From an uncultured Alphaproteobacteria bacterium (lineage in GTDB: Bacteria > Pseudomonadota > Alphaproteobacteria > Rhodobacterales > Rhodobacteraceae), in the NCBI GenBank assembly GCA_902596605.1, contig CACJUU010000014.1, forward strand, positions 1-58,499: 58,499 bases of DNA, in the 5' to 3' direction. The translations under genes and the position numbers were made by a program. Positions 1 to 8,748 of this stretch are shown here, piece after piece. Under the pieces are notes generated by a model that saw nothing but the letters and a program-made list of their open reading frames with translations, had not been told where the DNA came from and made no database searches. Position 1 is the first letter of the stretch. Every line of letters begins with the position of its first letter.

Positions 1-377
1 CCTGGTAAAGTCCACCCTTGTTCAGGACCAATTATATGTACTATTCCTTGCCTAATATCATCAACAGCGTAATAATGAATACCAAAATCTCGTGCATTCT
101 TATCCAGAGTTTCTAACTGTATACGACCTTCTTCACTACCATAGTTGGTCAACCGATCAGATGTTGTAGCCACATTATGATCTGGTACCGCAATTGTTTT
201 GTTAGGAGCACGAACTTGCCTTCCCGCTTCTCTTAGACCCTCAAAAGCCTGGGGGCTAGTAACTTCATGCACCAAATGCCTATCTATGTATATCAGAGAA
301 GTATCATTTTCTGATTGTATTAAGTGGTTATCCCAAATTTTGTCATATAGAGTTCGACTTTTCGCCATAATTTTCAT
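1..377 (-). CDS. leuC: 3-isopropylmalate dehydratase large subunit, 5' part (runs off the window)
   Basis: This is the N-terminal part of LeuC, which with LeuD isomerises 2-isopropylmalate to 3-isopropylmalate in leucine biosynthesis. The visible 120-odd residues contain the family's start ([10 protein letters not shown]), [17 protein letters not shown] and the [11 protein letters not shown] segment, all typical of aconitase-superfamily LeuC; the Fe-S cysteines lie beyond the window edge. Two in-frame ATGs are possible, at 377 (MKIMAKSRT) and 368 (MAKSRT); neither has a clear Shine-Dalgarno, and the shorter form resembles the usual N-terminus more. The gene is transcribed out of the window, away from the IalB-like gene. 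Identification is firm; the exact start is not. Confidence 0.93.
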   Translation of the reverse strand, partial: MKIMAKSRTLYDKIWDNHLIQSENDTSLIYIDRHLVHEVTSPQAFEGLREAGRQVRAPNKTIAVPDHNVATTSDRLTNYGSEEGRIQLETLDKNARDFGIHYYAVDDIRQGIVHIIGPEQGWTLP

Positions 378-543
378 ATCTAAATAAATTTTTTATCAAA
401 ATCCAGAACTTTTTACTATTTCAGATTTTTGCAAGCTTTAAGACATCCGCCACCTGTAATAGAAAACAAAATAAAAAGTCTTTTCTAGTTCCATAATTGC
501 TTGTATTAGTATGCGCATAAAGTTTTGTAATGTGGAAGACAAG

Positions 544-1149
544 ATGAAAATCGATATTAATGAAATCTCGACATCTTATTCTAATAAGCTGTTTTTTATT
601 ATTATTTTATATATTGTATTAAGTTTTTTGTTTTTGACAAAAAGTTCCTTTGGTCAGGATAACTTACGGAAAGCAGAAAAAAGTTTTAGAGACTGGAGCG
701 TTTTCGTATCGAAAGAGGACCCCCAAATGTGTTTTATTGCTTCACAGTCTATTAAAGGAGAAGCGTTCAGAAATAATCAGAAGCTCTCATCGGTTAATCG
801 TGAAAAAGGAACATTGTATATAATTAAGACATTGAATAAAGAGAGCGAATATGAGGGAACATTTTATGCTGGGTATCCTTTACAGGTGGGGTCAAAAGCA
901 GTTCTAGAAATTGATAATAAGGACAAAATTGTGTTTTTTGCTCATCCATCGCCTAAAGCTAAAGCAGAAAAGGATCATGCATGGGCTCAAAAATTTGATC
1001 AAGAAAAATTAGTCCGTTTTCTTAGGAAAGGCAGTAAGGCAGTAATGAGCGCTATATCTCACCGAAACACTGTAACAAAAGATACATTTATGTTAACAGG
1101 CTTTTCCGATGCCTTATCGGAATTAGAGAAGCGGTGCAACTTAAATTGA
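544..1149 (+). CDS. IalB-like (invasion associated locus B family) secreted protein
   Basis: A small exported protein of the invasion-associated-locus-B family, common in alphaproteobacteria and of uncertain function outside Bartonella. A hydrophobic signal segment (LFFIIILYIVLSFLFLTKSS) is followed by SFGQ, a plausible signal-peptidase site. The mature part begins with the family hallmark of a Trp-rich start and a Cys (FRDWSVFVSKEDPQMCFIAS) and ends with a second Cys (ELEKRCNLN), so one disulfide is possible. An upstream ATG exists at 511, but the ATG at 544 follows a GGAAGA purine stretch and places a charged residue run before the signal core, so it is preferred. The 3' end overlaps rlmN by 16 bases, as in related genomes where the two genes are neighbours. 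Confidence 0.75.
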   Translation: MKIDINEISTSYSNKLFFIIILYIVLSFLFLTKSSFGQDNLRKAEKSFRDWSVFVSKEDPQMCFIASQSIKGEAFRNNQKLSSVNREKGTLYIIKTLNKESEYEGTFYAGYPLQVGSKAVLEIDNKDKIVFFAHPSPKAKAEKDHAWAQKFDQEKLVRFLRKGSKAVMSAISHRNTVTKDTFMLTGFSDALSELEKRCNLN

Positions 1150-2264
1150 CCTTACAATCGATTTCTCAAGAAAGTAACATCTTAGGGCTTAGCAGAGACG
1201 AATTGTTCTCGTTAGTTTCAGACTTTGAAACACAACCAAAAAGAGCATCTATGAGAGTAAATCAACTCTGGTCTTGGATCTATTGTCATGGAATTAGTTC
1301 ATTTGATAATATGACAAATATAGATAAAAGCCTTCGGTCAAAACTGCAAAAAGTTTTTAACATTTCACGGCCAGCTATTGAAAAAAAAGAAATCAGCGAT
1401 GACGGTACGATAAAATATCTATTCTGTTTAGAGGACGAAAGCAAAATAGAAACGGTATTTATCCCTGAAGAGAAAAGAAGCACTCTTTGCATTTCCTCAC
1501 AAGTTGGTTGTACCTTGAACTGTTCATTCTGTCATACTGGGACCCAGAAATTGGTTAGGAATCTCTCAAGTCAAGAGATTGTAGGTCAAGTCATCGCAGT
1601 TTATGATGATCTAGGACTTTGGGAGAAGAAGAGGGTGAGCAGTAGTCATTCTTACTGTTTCGAAATAATTACCAATATTGTTTTCATGGGAATGGGTGAG
1701 CCTCTATTAAATTACGAAGAAGTAAAGAAGGCCTGTAGTATTTTGATGGACAACAAAGGATTGGATTTTTCAAGAAGGAGGATCACCTTATCAACAGCTG
1801 GTATTGTTCCTAAGATAAAGACGGCTCATGAGGAAATCGGCTGTATGATCGCTGTGAGTCTTCACGCGACAGAAAATAAGACAAGAGATATTTTAGTTCC
1901 CATAAATAAAAAGTGGAATTTGGAACAGTTGCTCGGTTCCTTGAGAGATGACGTTAAGTTGCGCAATTCTGAACGAATAACATTTGAATACGTTATGCTT
2001 GACGGAATTAACGATACAAAAGAGGACGCACATCGGTTAGTAAGATTACTTCAAGGTCTTCCTTCTAAGATAAACTTAATACCGTTTAATAATTGGACTG
2101 GAAGTCAATATAAGCGTTCTTCCTTAGATAGAATAAAAGCGTTTAGAGATATTATAATAAAATCAAGATTACCAAGCCCAATTCGAAAACCTCGTGGAGA
2201 GGACATTATGGCTGCGTGTGGCCAGTTAAAATCTAATTCTATTAAAGAAAAAACAAGTATATGA
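1134..2264 (+). CDS. rlmN: 23S rRNA (adenine2503-C2)/tRNA methyltransferase RlmN
   Basis: A radical-SAM enzyme that methylates C2 of A2503 in 23S rRNA and, in known homologues, A37 of some tRNAs. The 4Fe-4S-binding CxxxCxxC is visible as Cys126, Cys130 and Cys133 (QVGCTLNCSFCHTGTQK), and the methyl-carrying Cys is in the C-terminal RGEDIMAACGQL (Cys362). GMGEPLLN and SRRRITLSTAG are typical RlmN segments. The start is a GTG lying inside the end of the IalB-like gene, and the stop overlaps the next gene as ATGA at 2261-2264, so translation is probably coupled. Length (376 residues) is normal. No upstream in-frame ATG fits better. Confidence 0.96.
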   Translation: MQLKLTLQSISQESNILGLSRDELFSLVSDFETQPKRASMRVNQLWSWIYCHGISSFDNMTNIDKSLRSKLQKVFNISRPAIEKKEISDDGTIKYLFCLEDESKIETVFIPEEKRSTLCISSQVGCTLNCSFCHTGTQKLVRNLSSQEIVGQVIAVYDDLGLWEKKRVSSSHSYCFEIITNIVFMGMGEPLLNYEEVKKACSILMDNKGLDFSRRRITLSTAGIVPKIKTAHEEIGCMIAVSLHATENKTRDILVPINKKWNLEQLLGSLRDDVKLRNSERITFEYVMLDGINDTKEDAHRLVRLLQGLPSKINLIPFNNWTGSQYKRSSLDRIKAFRDIIIKSRLPSPIRKPRGEDIMAACGQLKSNSIKEKTSI

Positions 2265-2761
2265 AAAAAATCAGCAAAAGACACTTTTTCTTGTTTTTAA
2301 TTTTATTACCTTTTATTTCTTTCAAACCTTCATGGGGTCATCCTAAAAAGCCAAATTTATTGGTGGTATGGAAAAGAAAGAGAGTTCTAGCCCTTTACAG
2401 AAACAGTAAAATAATAAAAGCCTACCGAATTCGTTTAGGGTTCAGTCCTCAGGGTCAGAAAGAAAAAGAAGGAGATGGTAAAACTCCAGAGGGTAAATAT
2501 TACATTACACACAAAAACCCGAACAGTAAATTTTACTTAAGTCTTGGAATAAACTTTCCTAATCAATCCGACAAAAAAAGAGCTCTTCAAAGAGGCCTCA
2601 ACCCTGGTAGTGACATTTTTATTCATGGACTTGGAAAAAAAAATATCCTGTTGCACTATTTTTTTGACTGGACCGAGGGTTGCATTGCGGTAACAAATAA
2701 AGAAATAGAGGAAATTTATAGTTTGGTTGAACCCGGAACTATTATCTACATTTATGCTTAG
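2261..2761 (+). CDS. L,D-transpeptidase (YkuD fold, YafK-like)
   Basis: An exported peptidoglycan-modifying enzyme of the YkuD family, which forms or cleaves links at the meso-diaminopimelate residue or anchors proteins to it. Residues 1-26 form a signal peptide (basic start, FFLFLILLPFISF, then SWG). The catalytic signature is complete: His122 in DIFIHGLG and Cys141 in DWTEGCIAVTN. The sequence most resembles the short YafK-type enzymes, several of which are endopeptidases that remove Braun-type lipoproteins rather than cross-linkers, so the exact activity is open. It starts in the ATGA overlap with rlmN. A second YkuD-type enzyme lies 620 bases downstream. Confidence 0.88.
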   Translation: MKKISKRHFFLFLILLPFISFKPSWGHPKKPNLLVVWKRKRVLALYRNSKIIKAYRIRLGFSPQGQKEKEGDGKTPEGKYYITHKNPNSKFYLSLGINFPNQSDKKRALQRGLNPGSDIFIHGLGKKNILLHYFFDWTEGCIAVTNKEIEEIYSLVEPGTIIYIYA

Positions 2762-2775
2762 ACCTTAACCGGTGA

Positions 2776-3276
2776 CTATGACTTGCCAATCATCTGTACC
2801 CACCACACTTTTCCAGTGCTATCCTGATACCAACTAAGCCCTAGATCGGTCGCAGTGGGGTCCAGAATAATTTCTCTGCCAATTTTACTTTTGAACCAGA
2901 CGTTCAATACATCATACTCACCCTCATAAGTTTCCGAGACGTTTTCACCAAGCACTAAGCCCTCAAAACCTGCAATTCTTGCCCTATCTATTGCTGAAGA
3001 TGCGTCTGAACCGTAGTTCCAGGCTCGCTGTTGTCTGGCTATGTCAAAAGCGTGTGTCTTAGATGCTGCTGAAAGACTGGATGAGTGCTTTAGTGAGGAT
3101 CTTCCGTTTTCCAGTCTTAAGGCATTAACCATTTCAAGGTGTCTCGATTTTAGAGCAGTCACGTTGAAGCTAGAAATAACCCCTGACTTGGAGTAACCGT
3201 CGTAGATGTCTGTATTTGTACCGACACATCCTACCAAGATAGCCAAAAGCAGTATTTTTAATATAGTATTGTTCAT
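2776..3276 (-). CDS. CAP (SCP/PR1)-domain lipoprotein
   Basis: A predicted lipoprotein with a CAP domain. The start is a short basic and hydrophobic segment ending in a lipobox, LVGC, so Cys17 would be lipidated. The CAP fold is recognised by HLEMVNALRLENGRSSLKHS near the start of the domain, the SAASKTHAFDIARQQ helix, the VLGENVSE motif and VWWVQMIG at the end. Bacterial CAP proteins of this kind are of unknown activity; some bind or cut cell-wall or lipid substrates. It lies between two L,D-transpeptidases but on the opposite strand, tail to tail with the first one (14-base gap). Function beyond the fold cannot be stated. Confidence 0.8.
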   Translation of the reverse strand: MNNTILKILLLAILVGCVGTNTDIYDGYSKSGVISSFNVTALKSRHLEMVNALRLENGRSSLKHSSSLSAASKTHAFDIARQQRAWNYGSDASSAIDRARIAGFEGLVLGENVSETYEGEYDVLNVWFKSKIGREIILDPTATDLGLSWYQDSTGKVWWVQMIGKS

Positions 3277-3380
3277 ATATCTATAAGTCTTTTGTTCTAA
3301 TGTTCGAAATACTACGTTAAATTTTTTTCATGCACAATTAGTTGTTTTAAAGTAAATAAATTTCTACTATTAATCTTAAA

Positions 3381-3959
3381 ATGACCAAAGCAGTGTCAAA
3401 CATATTAATATCGTCGCTACTATTATTTATTTATGCAATAATAAGCAACCCTATTATTGCTCAGACAGCAGTAGACTTTGGTAAAGATGGAAAACCAAAA
3501 CACAACATTTTCTCATTCAGAGTACAAACTTGGCAGAATCATTTTAAGGATTTGAATAAAGGGGCAATACTCGTTGACACCAAAACGCGATCATTACATT
3601 ACTGGAGTAAGAATGGAAAAGAGTATAAGGTCTTTCCAACCTCCGTCCCCCTAAATGAAGAATTGACACGACTCGGGTATACAAAAGTTACAAAAAAAGT
3701 AATTGGACCTGAATGGAGACCTACAAAAAAAATGAGGAAAAGAGACCCAAAGCTCCCTGAGTTTATGCCTCCAGGCCCAGATAACCCTCTGGGATCTCAC
3801 GCACTTTATCTAAGTTGGCCAAGCTATCGTATTCATGGAACAAGCGATACTAGAAAAATCGGAAGGCAAAGCTCTTCTGGATGCATAGGACTGTATAACG
3901 AACAAATTGAAGAGCTTTTCAATTTAGTCGAGATTGGAACGCCTGTTAGAATTCTTTAG
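3381..3959 (+). CDS. L,D-transpeptidase (YkuD/ErfK type)
   Basis: A second exported YkuD-family enzyme. A signal peptide occupies about residues 1-28 (hydrophobic core ILISSLLLFIYAIIS, then IIAQ). The substrate-binding part has ILVDTKTRSLHYW, the usual beta-strand start of ErfK-like enzymes, and the catalytic motif is His152 in YRIHGTSD with Cys168 in SSSGCIGLYN, followed by a conserved EQIEELFNLVEIGTPV tail. The GSHALYL segment before the His is also typical. This type usually makes 3-3 cross-links or attaches proteins to peptidoglycan. Its 3' end overlaps the oppositely oriented SDR gene by 14 bases. Confidence 0.9.
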   Translation: MTKAVSNILISSLLLFIYAIISNPIIAQTAVDFGKDGKPKHNIFSFRVQTWQNHFKDLNKGAILVDTKTRSLHYWSKNGKEYKVFPTSVPLNEELTRLGYTKVTKKVIGPEWRPTKKMRKRDPKLPEFMPPGPDNPLGSHALYLSWPSYRIHGTSDTRKIGRQSSSGCIGLYNEQIEELFNLVEIGTPVRIL

Positions 3960-4827
3960 AATTATTATGAATCGCAAAGAGCCCCTCTTTGAATGAGGGA
4001 AAAGTAAGTTCATACCCCAATTCATCTTTGAGCCTAATGTTTGATACTTTTTTTTCCTCTTTATAAAAGCTTCTCGCCATTTCACTGACCATATCACTTT
4101 CCAAACTCACTGTCTGTGGGCATTTCTCTTTAAGCAAACTAGCTGCAAATTGTGCTACTTCCAATTGCGTTGCAGGCAAATCGTCAGATAAGTTAAAAAT
4201 CGTAGCTTCCGATTTAGAGCTCATAGCCATCTCGATTGCGCCTACTATATCGTCAACATGAATTCTGTTAAACAGATGAGCTGGTTTATTGACTATATAA
4301 ACCATTTCATTTGCCAATAAACGATCAATTAGACTTCTTCCGGGCCCATATATACCTGCCAATCTGAAAATCATAGTTTTTATGGAAAAACTTTCTCCAA
4401 ATCTTAGCCATGATTTTTCTGCCGCAACTCTCGAAACACTTCTCTCTAGATTGGGTTCGAGCACTGTATCCTCTGTAACCCAACCACCTTTTTTATCTCC
4501 ATAAACACTAGTTGTTGACAGATATCCTGCCCATTGTATTTTTTCGCTATTTTTTTTGAATAAATACCCATAATTCTCAATAACTGGATCCTTACTATTT
4601 TCTGGTGGTGCCGTGCTCAAAATATATGAATTCTTGCTGAGGATAGTCTCAATTTTTTTCTCTTCATCGAAAAAAACTGGTGTGGCATTAAGTGATTTAA
4701 TTTCTTCAGCCTTTTCCTTAAATCTCGTCGTACAAAACACTTGCCAATTTTTTTTAGAGAATTTTTGACACATAAATTTAGCTGTGTAACCAAAGCCAAA
4801 AATTAACAATATGTTTTTCTTACTCAT
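3946..4827 (-). CDS. NAD(P)-dependent epimerase/dehydratase-like SDR protein
   Basis: An extended short-chain dehydrogenase/reductase-like protein of the YeeZ type. The N-terminus has a nucleotide-binding beta-alpha-beta, LLIFGFGYTAKFM, with a GxGxxA-like pattern in place of GxxGxxG. STTSVYGDKKG is the usual SDR Ser/Tyr region (the classic YxxxK is not clear), and FRLAGIYGPGRS and FNRIHVDDIV are typical of the atypical NAD-dependent epimerase group. The substrate is unknown. It follows queG directly, its start overlapping the queG stop by 8 bases, an arrangement shared with related genomes (gst-queG-SDR), so co-transcription is likely. Whether it is catalytically active is uncertain. Confidence 0.78.
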   Translation of the reverse strand: MSKKNILLIFGFGYTAKFMCQKFSKKNWQVFCTTRFKEKAEEIKSLNATPVFFDEEKKIETILSKNSYILSTAPPENSKDPVIENYGYLFKKNSEKIQWAGYLSTTSVYGDKKGGWVTEDTVLEPNLERSVSRVAAEKSWLRFGESFSIKTMIFRLAGIYGPGRSLIDRLLANEMVYIVNKPAHLFNRIHVDDIVGAIEMAMSSKSEATIFNLSDDLPATQLEVAQFAASLLKEKCPQTVSLESDMVSEMARSFYKEEKKVSNIRLKDELGYELTFPSFKEGLFAIHNNSKEF

Positions 4828-5860
4828 TTTTTTTTAACTCAGAAATAGACCAAATAGCTGCCTCAGATATAAAATCTACAGAATGATTTCCAAACCCCTC
4901 CAGTAATTTTATGTATTCTTTTTTTCCACTGTTTCCCATCGCGTATATTACATTTCTTAAGAATCTAACTGATCCTAATCTTTTTATAGCGGTTCCACTA
5001 AAATAATTCCTGAAGTCACCATCTGAAAAGGTTAGAGCTTTCTCCAAAGCTAAATCAGAAAAAGTTTCTCTATAATTCTCATTTCTGCTGATTTGTGCAA
5101 ATTTATTCCAGGGACAGACAGCTAAACAATCATCGCATCCAAAAACTCTGTTGCCAATTGATGATCTAAGATCTTTATCTATAGCACCCTCGTGTTCGAT
5201 AGTGAGATATGCGATGCATTTTCTAGCATCTAACTTATATGCACCCTCAAAAGCATTAGTGGGACAAATATCCAAACACTTGGTACAAGATCCACAATTA
5301 TCTTGCGCTGGTTCATCTGCAGGTAATGATTTATCTATGTACATCACACCGATAAAAAACCAATTTCCCATATTTCTACTAACCAAATTTGTATGTTTGC
5401 CTTGCCAACCCAAACCAGATAAATGTGCTAAAGGTTTTTCCATAACAGGGGCAGTATCGACAAATATTTTTAGCTCACAGTCTAATTTTTTTTTTACCCA
5501 AGAGGCTACGATCTTTAGCTTAGACTTGACTACTTTATGATAATCTCTTTTCGTGGCATAAACTGAGATATTAGATAATTCTTTATCCATCAATTTTTTT
5601 AAAGGGTTTTCTGCTGGAGTATAGTCATCTGTGAATACTAAAATTGATTTTACACTTGGCCATAAATTTTCCGGTGCTATTCGTTCGTTGATCCTTTTCT
5701 CCATCCAACCCATACCAGCATGCCAATCATTTCTAATGAAGTCCCTAAATTTTTCTTTTATTGTTTGGTCAACCATGAGGGGATCGGTTATACCAACGGC
5801 AGAAAAGCCTGCATCAGAAGCTATCTGCTGAAGTCGTAATTTAAAATCCAATATTTCCAT
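4820..5860 (-). CDS. queG: Epoxyqueuosine reductase QueG
   Basis: Catalyses the last step of queuosine synthesis in tRNA, reducing epoxyqueuosine to queuosine with cobalamin and two 4Fe-4S clusters. Both cluster motifs are visible: CGSCTKCLDICPTNAF and, with an intervening Cys in ARKCIAYLTIEHEG, the second set FGCDDCLAVCPWNKFA. The N-terminal part has AVGITDP and WHAGMGWMEKR, and KHTNLVSRNMGNWFFIG precedes the ferredoxin-like region. It ends with a short HEAT-like tail (FLRNVIYAMGNSG). It is preceded by gst with a one-base gap and followed by the SDR gene with overlap. The length (346) is in the normal range. Confidence 0.95.
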   Translation of the reverse strand: MEILDFKLRLQQIASDAGFSAVGITDPLMVDQTIKEKFRDFIRNDWHAGMGWMEKRINERIAPENLWPSVKSILVFTDDYTPAENPLKKLMDKELSNISVYATKRDYHKVVKSKLKIVASWVKKKLDCELKIFVDTAPVMEKPLAHLSGLGWQGKHTNLVSRNMGNWFFIGVMYIDKSLPADEPAQDNCGSCTKCLDICPTNAFEGAYKLDARKCIAYLTIEHEGAIDKDLRSSIGNRVFGCDDCLAVCPWNKFAQISRNENYRETFSDLALEKALTFSDGDFRNYFSGTAIKRLGSVRFLRNVIYAMGNSGKKEYIKLLEGFGNHSVDFISEAAIWSISELKKNE

Positions 5861-5861
5861 A

Positions 5862-6533
5862 TTAAAAATCTAAGTCGCTATAGTGACCAGCAGGCACAAA
5901 GCCAGGAACTAAGTCCGTTAGCAAACCTGCGTTTCTAAAAGCTGGTCTAGACTTAATTTTTGCATACCAATCTTTTATAATTGGCTTCGACTGCCAGTCA
6001 ATATCTCCTACATAGTCTAGTGCCGAAATATGTCCGGCCGCTGAAAAATCAGCTAATGACATTTTCTCCCCAGCTACCCAATTTCTCTTTTCCAAAAGCC
6101 ATTCCAAATAATCAAAATGAAACTTTATTTTCTTAAGGCCTTCTTTTATTGCACCACTGTCAGGTTGGCCTATTTTAAAAATCTTTTTGTACACTCTCTC
6201 ATTAAGTAAGTTTTTTGTGACTTCATTATAAAATTTATCGTCGAACCAAGAAGTTACCCTGCGCGTCTCGAACCTTAGATTCTTGTCGGCCGGAATAAGT
6301 TTTGGAATCGGGTGAGATTCATCCAAATACTCACATATCGGAGTGCTCTCCGTAAATACATTAGCTCCTTCTTTTAATAATGGCACTTTACCGGAAGGAC
6401 TAAATCTTATGAAATCTAATCTTTTTTCCCAAACGGGTTCATCGATTAATTCAACTTCAAGTTTTTTTTCTGCCAAAACCAGCCTTACTTTTCGACAGAA
6501 CGGTGAAAGTGCTAGATGGTGGAGTTTTCTCAT
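5862..6533 (-). CDS. Glutathione S-transferase family protein
   Basis: A cytosolic GST-like protein. The N-terminal thioredoxin-like domain (about residues 1-78) has LSPFCRKVRLVLAEK, with a Ser-Pro-Phe-Cys motif at the active-site position, and the glutathione-binding SGKVPLL and FTESTPICEYLDE segments with the cis-Pro and the ES pair. The C-terminal helical domain includes WVAGEKMSLADFSAAGHIS, the N-capping/hydrophobic staple region. The substrate is not predictable. It is the first gene of a tight leftward group with queG and the SDR protein, an arrangement recurring in related alphaproteobacteria although no functional link to queuosine is known. Confidence 0.88.
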   Translation of the reverse strand: MRKLHHLALSPFCRKVRLVLAEKKLEVELIDEPVWEKRLDFIRFSPSGKVPLLKEGANVFTESTPICEYLDESHPIPKLIPADKNLRFETRRVTSWFDDKFYNEVTKNLLNERVYKKIFKIGQPDSGAIKEGLKKIKFHFDYLEWLLEKRNWVAGEKMSLADFSAAGHISALDYVGDIDWQSKPIIKDWYAKIKSRPAFRNAGLLTDLVPGFVPAGHYSDLDF

Positions 6534-6565
6534 AGTTAGTAAACCTTACTCTAATCCACTTATAA

Positions 6566-7252
6566 TTATAAAAAACAGCTTGATCTGTCATCTTTTTTTA
6601 GGATATTGATATCTTTTTTTAATCGTGAAATTCTTACTGTGAGATTAGACTTCAGTTTTTTGGGGTTTCGATACTTTGGATTTGGAAGAGTCAACGCAAT
6701 TCGTACTGATTGCTCTTTGGTGAGTTTATTTGCTGGCTTTTTATAATACTTATCTGAAGCTTGATTAACACCGAATGTCAGCAGGCTTGTCTCAACAGTG
6801 TTTAGATATATTTCGAGAATTCTTTTTTTTGGAATAAGAATCTCTATCAAAAAGGTAAAGTATAATTCTATAATTTTTCTTGACCAAGATCGTCCAGACC
6901 ATAAAAAAAGATTTTTCGCAAGTTGTTGAGTTATAGTTGACGCGCCTCTTTTTTCCTTTCTTGTAATTACTTTATAAATCTCCTTTACGTCTAGTCCTAG
7001 ATGGTTACAAAAATTAGAATCCTCTGTTGCGACCACTGAAAGAGCGATATTTTCGCCCATATTTGAAATTGAAGTCCAACTGTAATTAATTTTTCTTTGA
7101 AAAAAATTGCTTTCCGAAACCATAAAGCTCGTAAAAGGAGGATTAAAAAATCTAAGTAAAAGAACGGTTGACACAGACAAAAATATAAATAATACGCATA
7201 ATAGTGTGATAATTCTAGCAGTTTTGAATGCTAAATTTGTAATAACGCACAT
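6566..7252 (-). CDS. mtgA: Monofunctional peptidoglycan glycosyltransferase
   Basis: A membrane-anchored family 51 glycosyltransferase that polymerises lipid II into glycan strands but has no transpeptidase domain. One transmembrane segment lies at about residues 10-34. The catalytic Glu is in VVATEDSNFCNHLG (Glu77), and the second conserved stretch, RGASTITQQLAKNLFLW, follows, then KKRILEIYLN, the third family motif. The length (228) fits MtgA. A Cys in place of the usual aromatic or basic residue within EDSNFCNHLG is a minor variation. It sits 32 bases downstream of gltD on the same strand, so it may be read from the gltBD transcript. Confidence 0.93.
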   Translation of the reverse strand: MCVITNLAFKTARIITLLCVLFIFLSVSTVLLLRFFNPPFTSFMVSESNFFQRKINYSWTSISNMGENIALSVVATEDSNFCNHLGLDVKEIYKVITRKEKRGASTITQQLAKNLFLWSGRSWSRKIIELYFTFLIEILIPKKRILEIYLNTVETSLLTFGVNQASDKYYKKPANKLTKEQSVRIALTLPNPKYRNPKKLKSNLTVRISRLKKDINILKKDDRSSCFL

Positions 7253-7284
7253 AAAATATTATTTAAATAGGGCAATTTTTTTCC

Positions 7285-8718
7285 TCAGTCTGAGAGACTA
7301 CTATAGCCCATCAATGCCTTGTCTACTGATTTTGCAGCTTGCCTTCCTTCTCTTATTGCCCACACGACAAGAGACTGACCACGTCGCATATCACCAGCTA
7401 CCCACAATTTATCAAGAGAAGTTTTGTAAGATTTATCATCCGCTAAAACATTTCCACGCTTATCCAAGGATACTTCAGTATCTTTAAAAATTCTATCTGT
7501 AATGGGTGAAACAAAACCCATAGCTAGTAATACCAAATCCGCTTTAATTTCAAACTCAGAGTTTTCTATTTTTTCAAATTTCTCATTTACCCTTATACAA
7601 TTTAAAGAACTGATTTTACCATTTTCAACCCCAAAAGATGTTGTTAATACTGAAAATTCTCGATCTGCTCCCTCTTCTTGACTCGAAGACGTTCTCATCT
7701 TGAGAGGCCAATTTGGCCATGTTAGCAACTTGTCTTCCCTTTCGGGCGGAGCAGGCATAATCTCTAGTTGTGTGACAGACAATGCTCCTTGGCGAATTGA
7801 TGTTCCTATGCAATCTGAACCGGTGTCTCCTCCACCAATAACAACGACATGTTTACCATCTGCTGTTATCTCTTCCAAACCCTCGAGAGTCTCTTTGCCT
7901 ACCCTTCTGTTTTGCTGAGGTAAAAAATCCATGGCAAAATGAATCCCGTTCGCGTTACGCCCTTCAATGTCTAGGTCACGTGGTTTTTCAGCCCCACAGG
8001 CTAGTATCAAAGCATCGTGTTCCTTTATCATATCATTTATTTTGATATCTAAACCAAGCTCCACACCACATTGGAAGTGAACTCCTTCAGCTGATAATTG
8101 CTCTATTCTTCTGTCGATATGAGTTTTTTCCATTTTAAAATCAGGAATTCCATATCTAAGAAGTCCGCCCATCTTTTTATTTTTTTCATAAACTATTACA
8201 TTATGACCTGCTCTGGCTAATTGTTGAGCAGCCGCAAGCCCTGCTGGGCCAGACCCAATTATTCCTATTTTTTTATTCGTCTTGTTTGGATTTATTTGTG
8301 GTTTTATCCATCCATTGTCCCATGCCTTATCGACTATAGAACATTCTATGGATTTTATTGTTACCGGACTATCAACAATATTTAGAGTACATGAAGCTTC
8401 GCATGGTGCCGGGCATATTCTTCCCGTGAATTCTGGAAAATTATTGGTTGAATGTAAGTCTTTAGAAGCCTGTTCCCATTCACCCCTATAAACCAAATCA
8501 TTCCAATCCGGGATCTGATTATTAACTGGACACCCTTTCAAGCCCTTCATGTCATGACAAAAAGGAATTCCACATTCCATACATCTGCTGGCTTGGTCTC
8601 TTATGACCTCCTCTGGAAGAGGTACTATAAACTCCTTAAAATTTCTTATTCTATCTGATGCAGGCCTATATTTCCTATCTTGCCTATCTATTTCTAAAAA
8701 TCCAGTAACCTTACCCAT
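7285..8718 (-). CDS. gltD: Glutamate synthase (NADPH) small subunit
   Basis: The beta subunit of NADPH-GOGAT, which takes electrons from NADPH through FAD to the large subunit. The N-terminal Fe-S region has [10 protein letters not shown] and [11 protein letters not shown], followed by the second cysteine set in [12 protein letters not shown]. An FAD-binding Rossmann motif is at [20 protein letters not shown] and an NADPH-binding one at [13 protein letters not shown]; the C-terminal [20 protein letters not shown] is diagnostic. The length (477) is normal. It follows gltB on the same strand with a 30-base gap, forming the standard gltBD pair for assimilation of ammonium together with glutamine synthetase. 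Confidence 0.97.
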   Translation of the reverse strand: MGKVTGFLEIDRQDRKYRPASDRIRNFKEFIVPLPEEVIRDQASRCMECGIPFCHDMKGLKGCPVNNQIPDWNDLVYRGEWEQASKDLHSTNNFPEFTGRICPAPCEASCTLNIVDSPVTIKSIECSIVDKAWDNGWIKPQINPNKTNKKIGIIGSGPAGLAAAQQLARAGHNVIVYEKNKKMGGLLRYGIPDFKMEKTHIDRRIEQLSAEGVHFQCGVELGLDIKINDMIKEHDALILACGAEKPRDLDIEGRNANGIHFAMDFLPQQNRRVGKETLEGLEEITADGKHVVVIGGGDTGSDCIGTSIRQGALSVTQLEIMPAPPEREDKLLTWPNWPLKMRTSSSQEEGADREFSVLTTSFGVENGKISSLNCIRVNEKFEKIENSEFEIKADLVLLAMGFVSPITDRIFKDTEVSLDKRGNVLADDKSYKTSLDKLWVAGDMRRGQSLVVWAIREGRQAAKSVDKALMGYSSLSD

Positions 8719-8748
8719 CTCAACTTCCCTTATGTTCTAAATTAGAGG

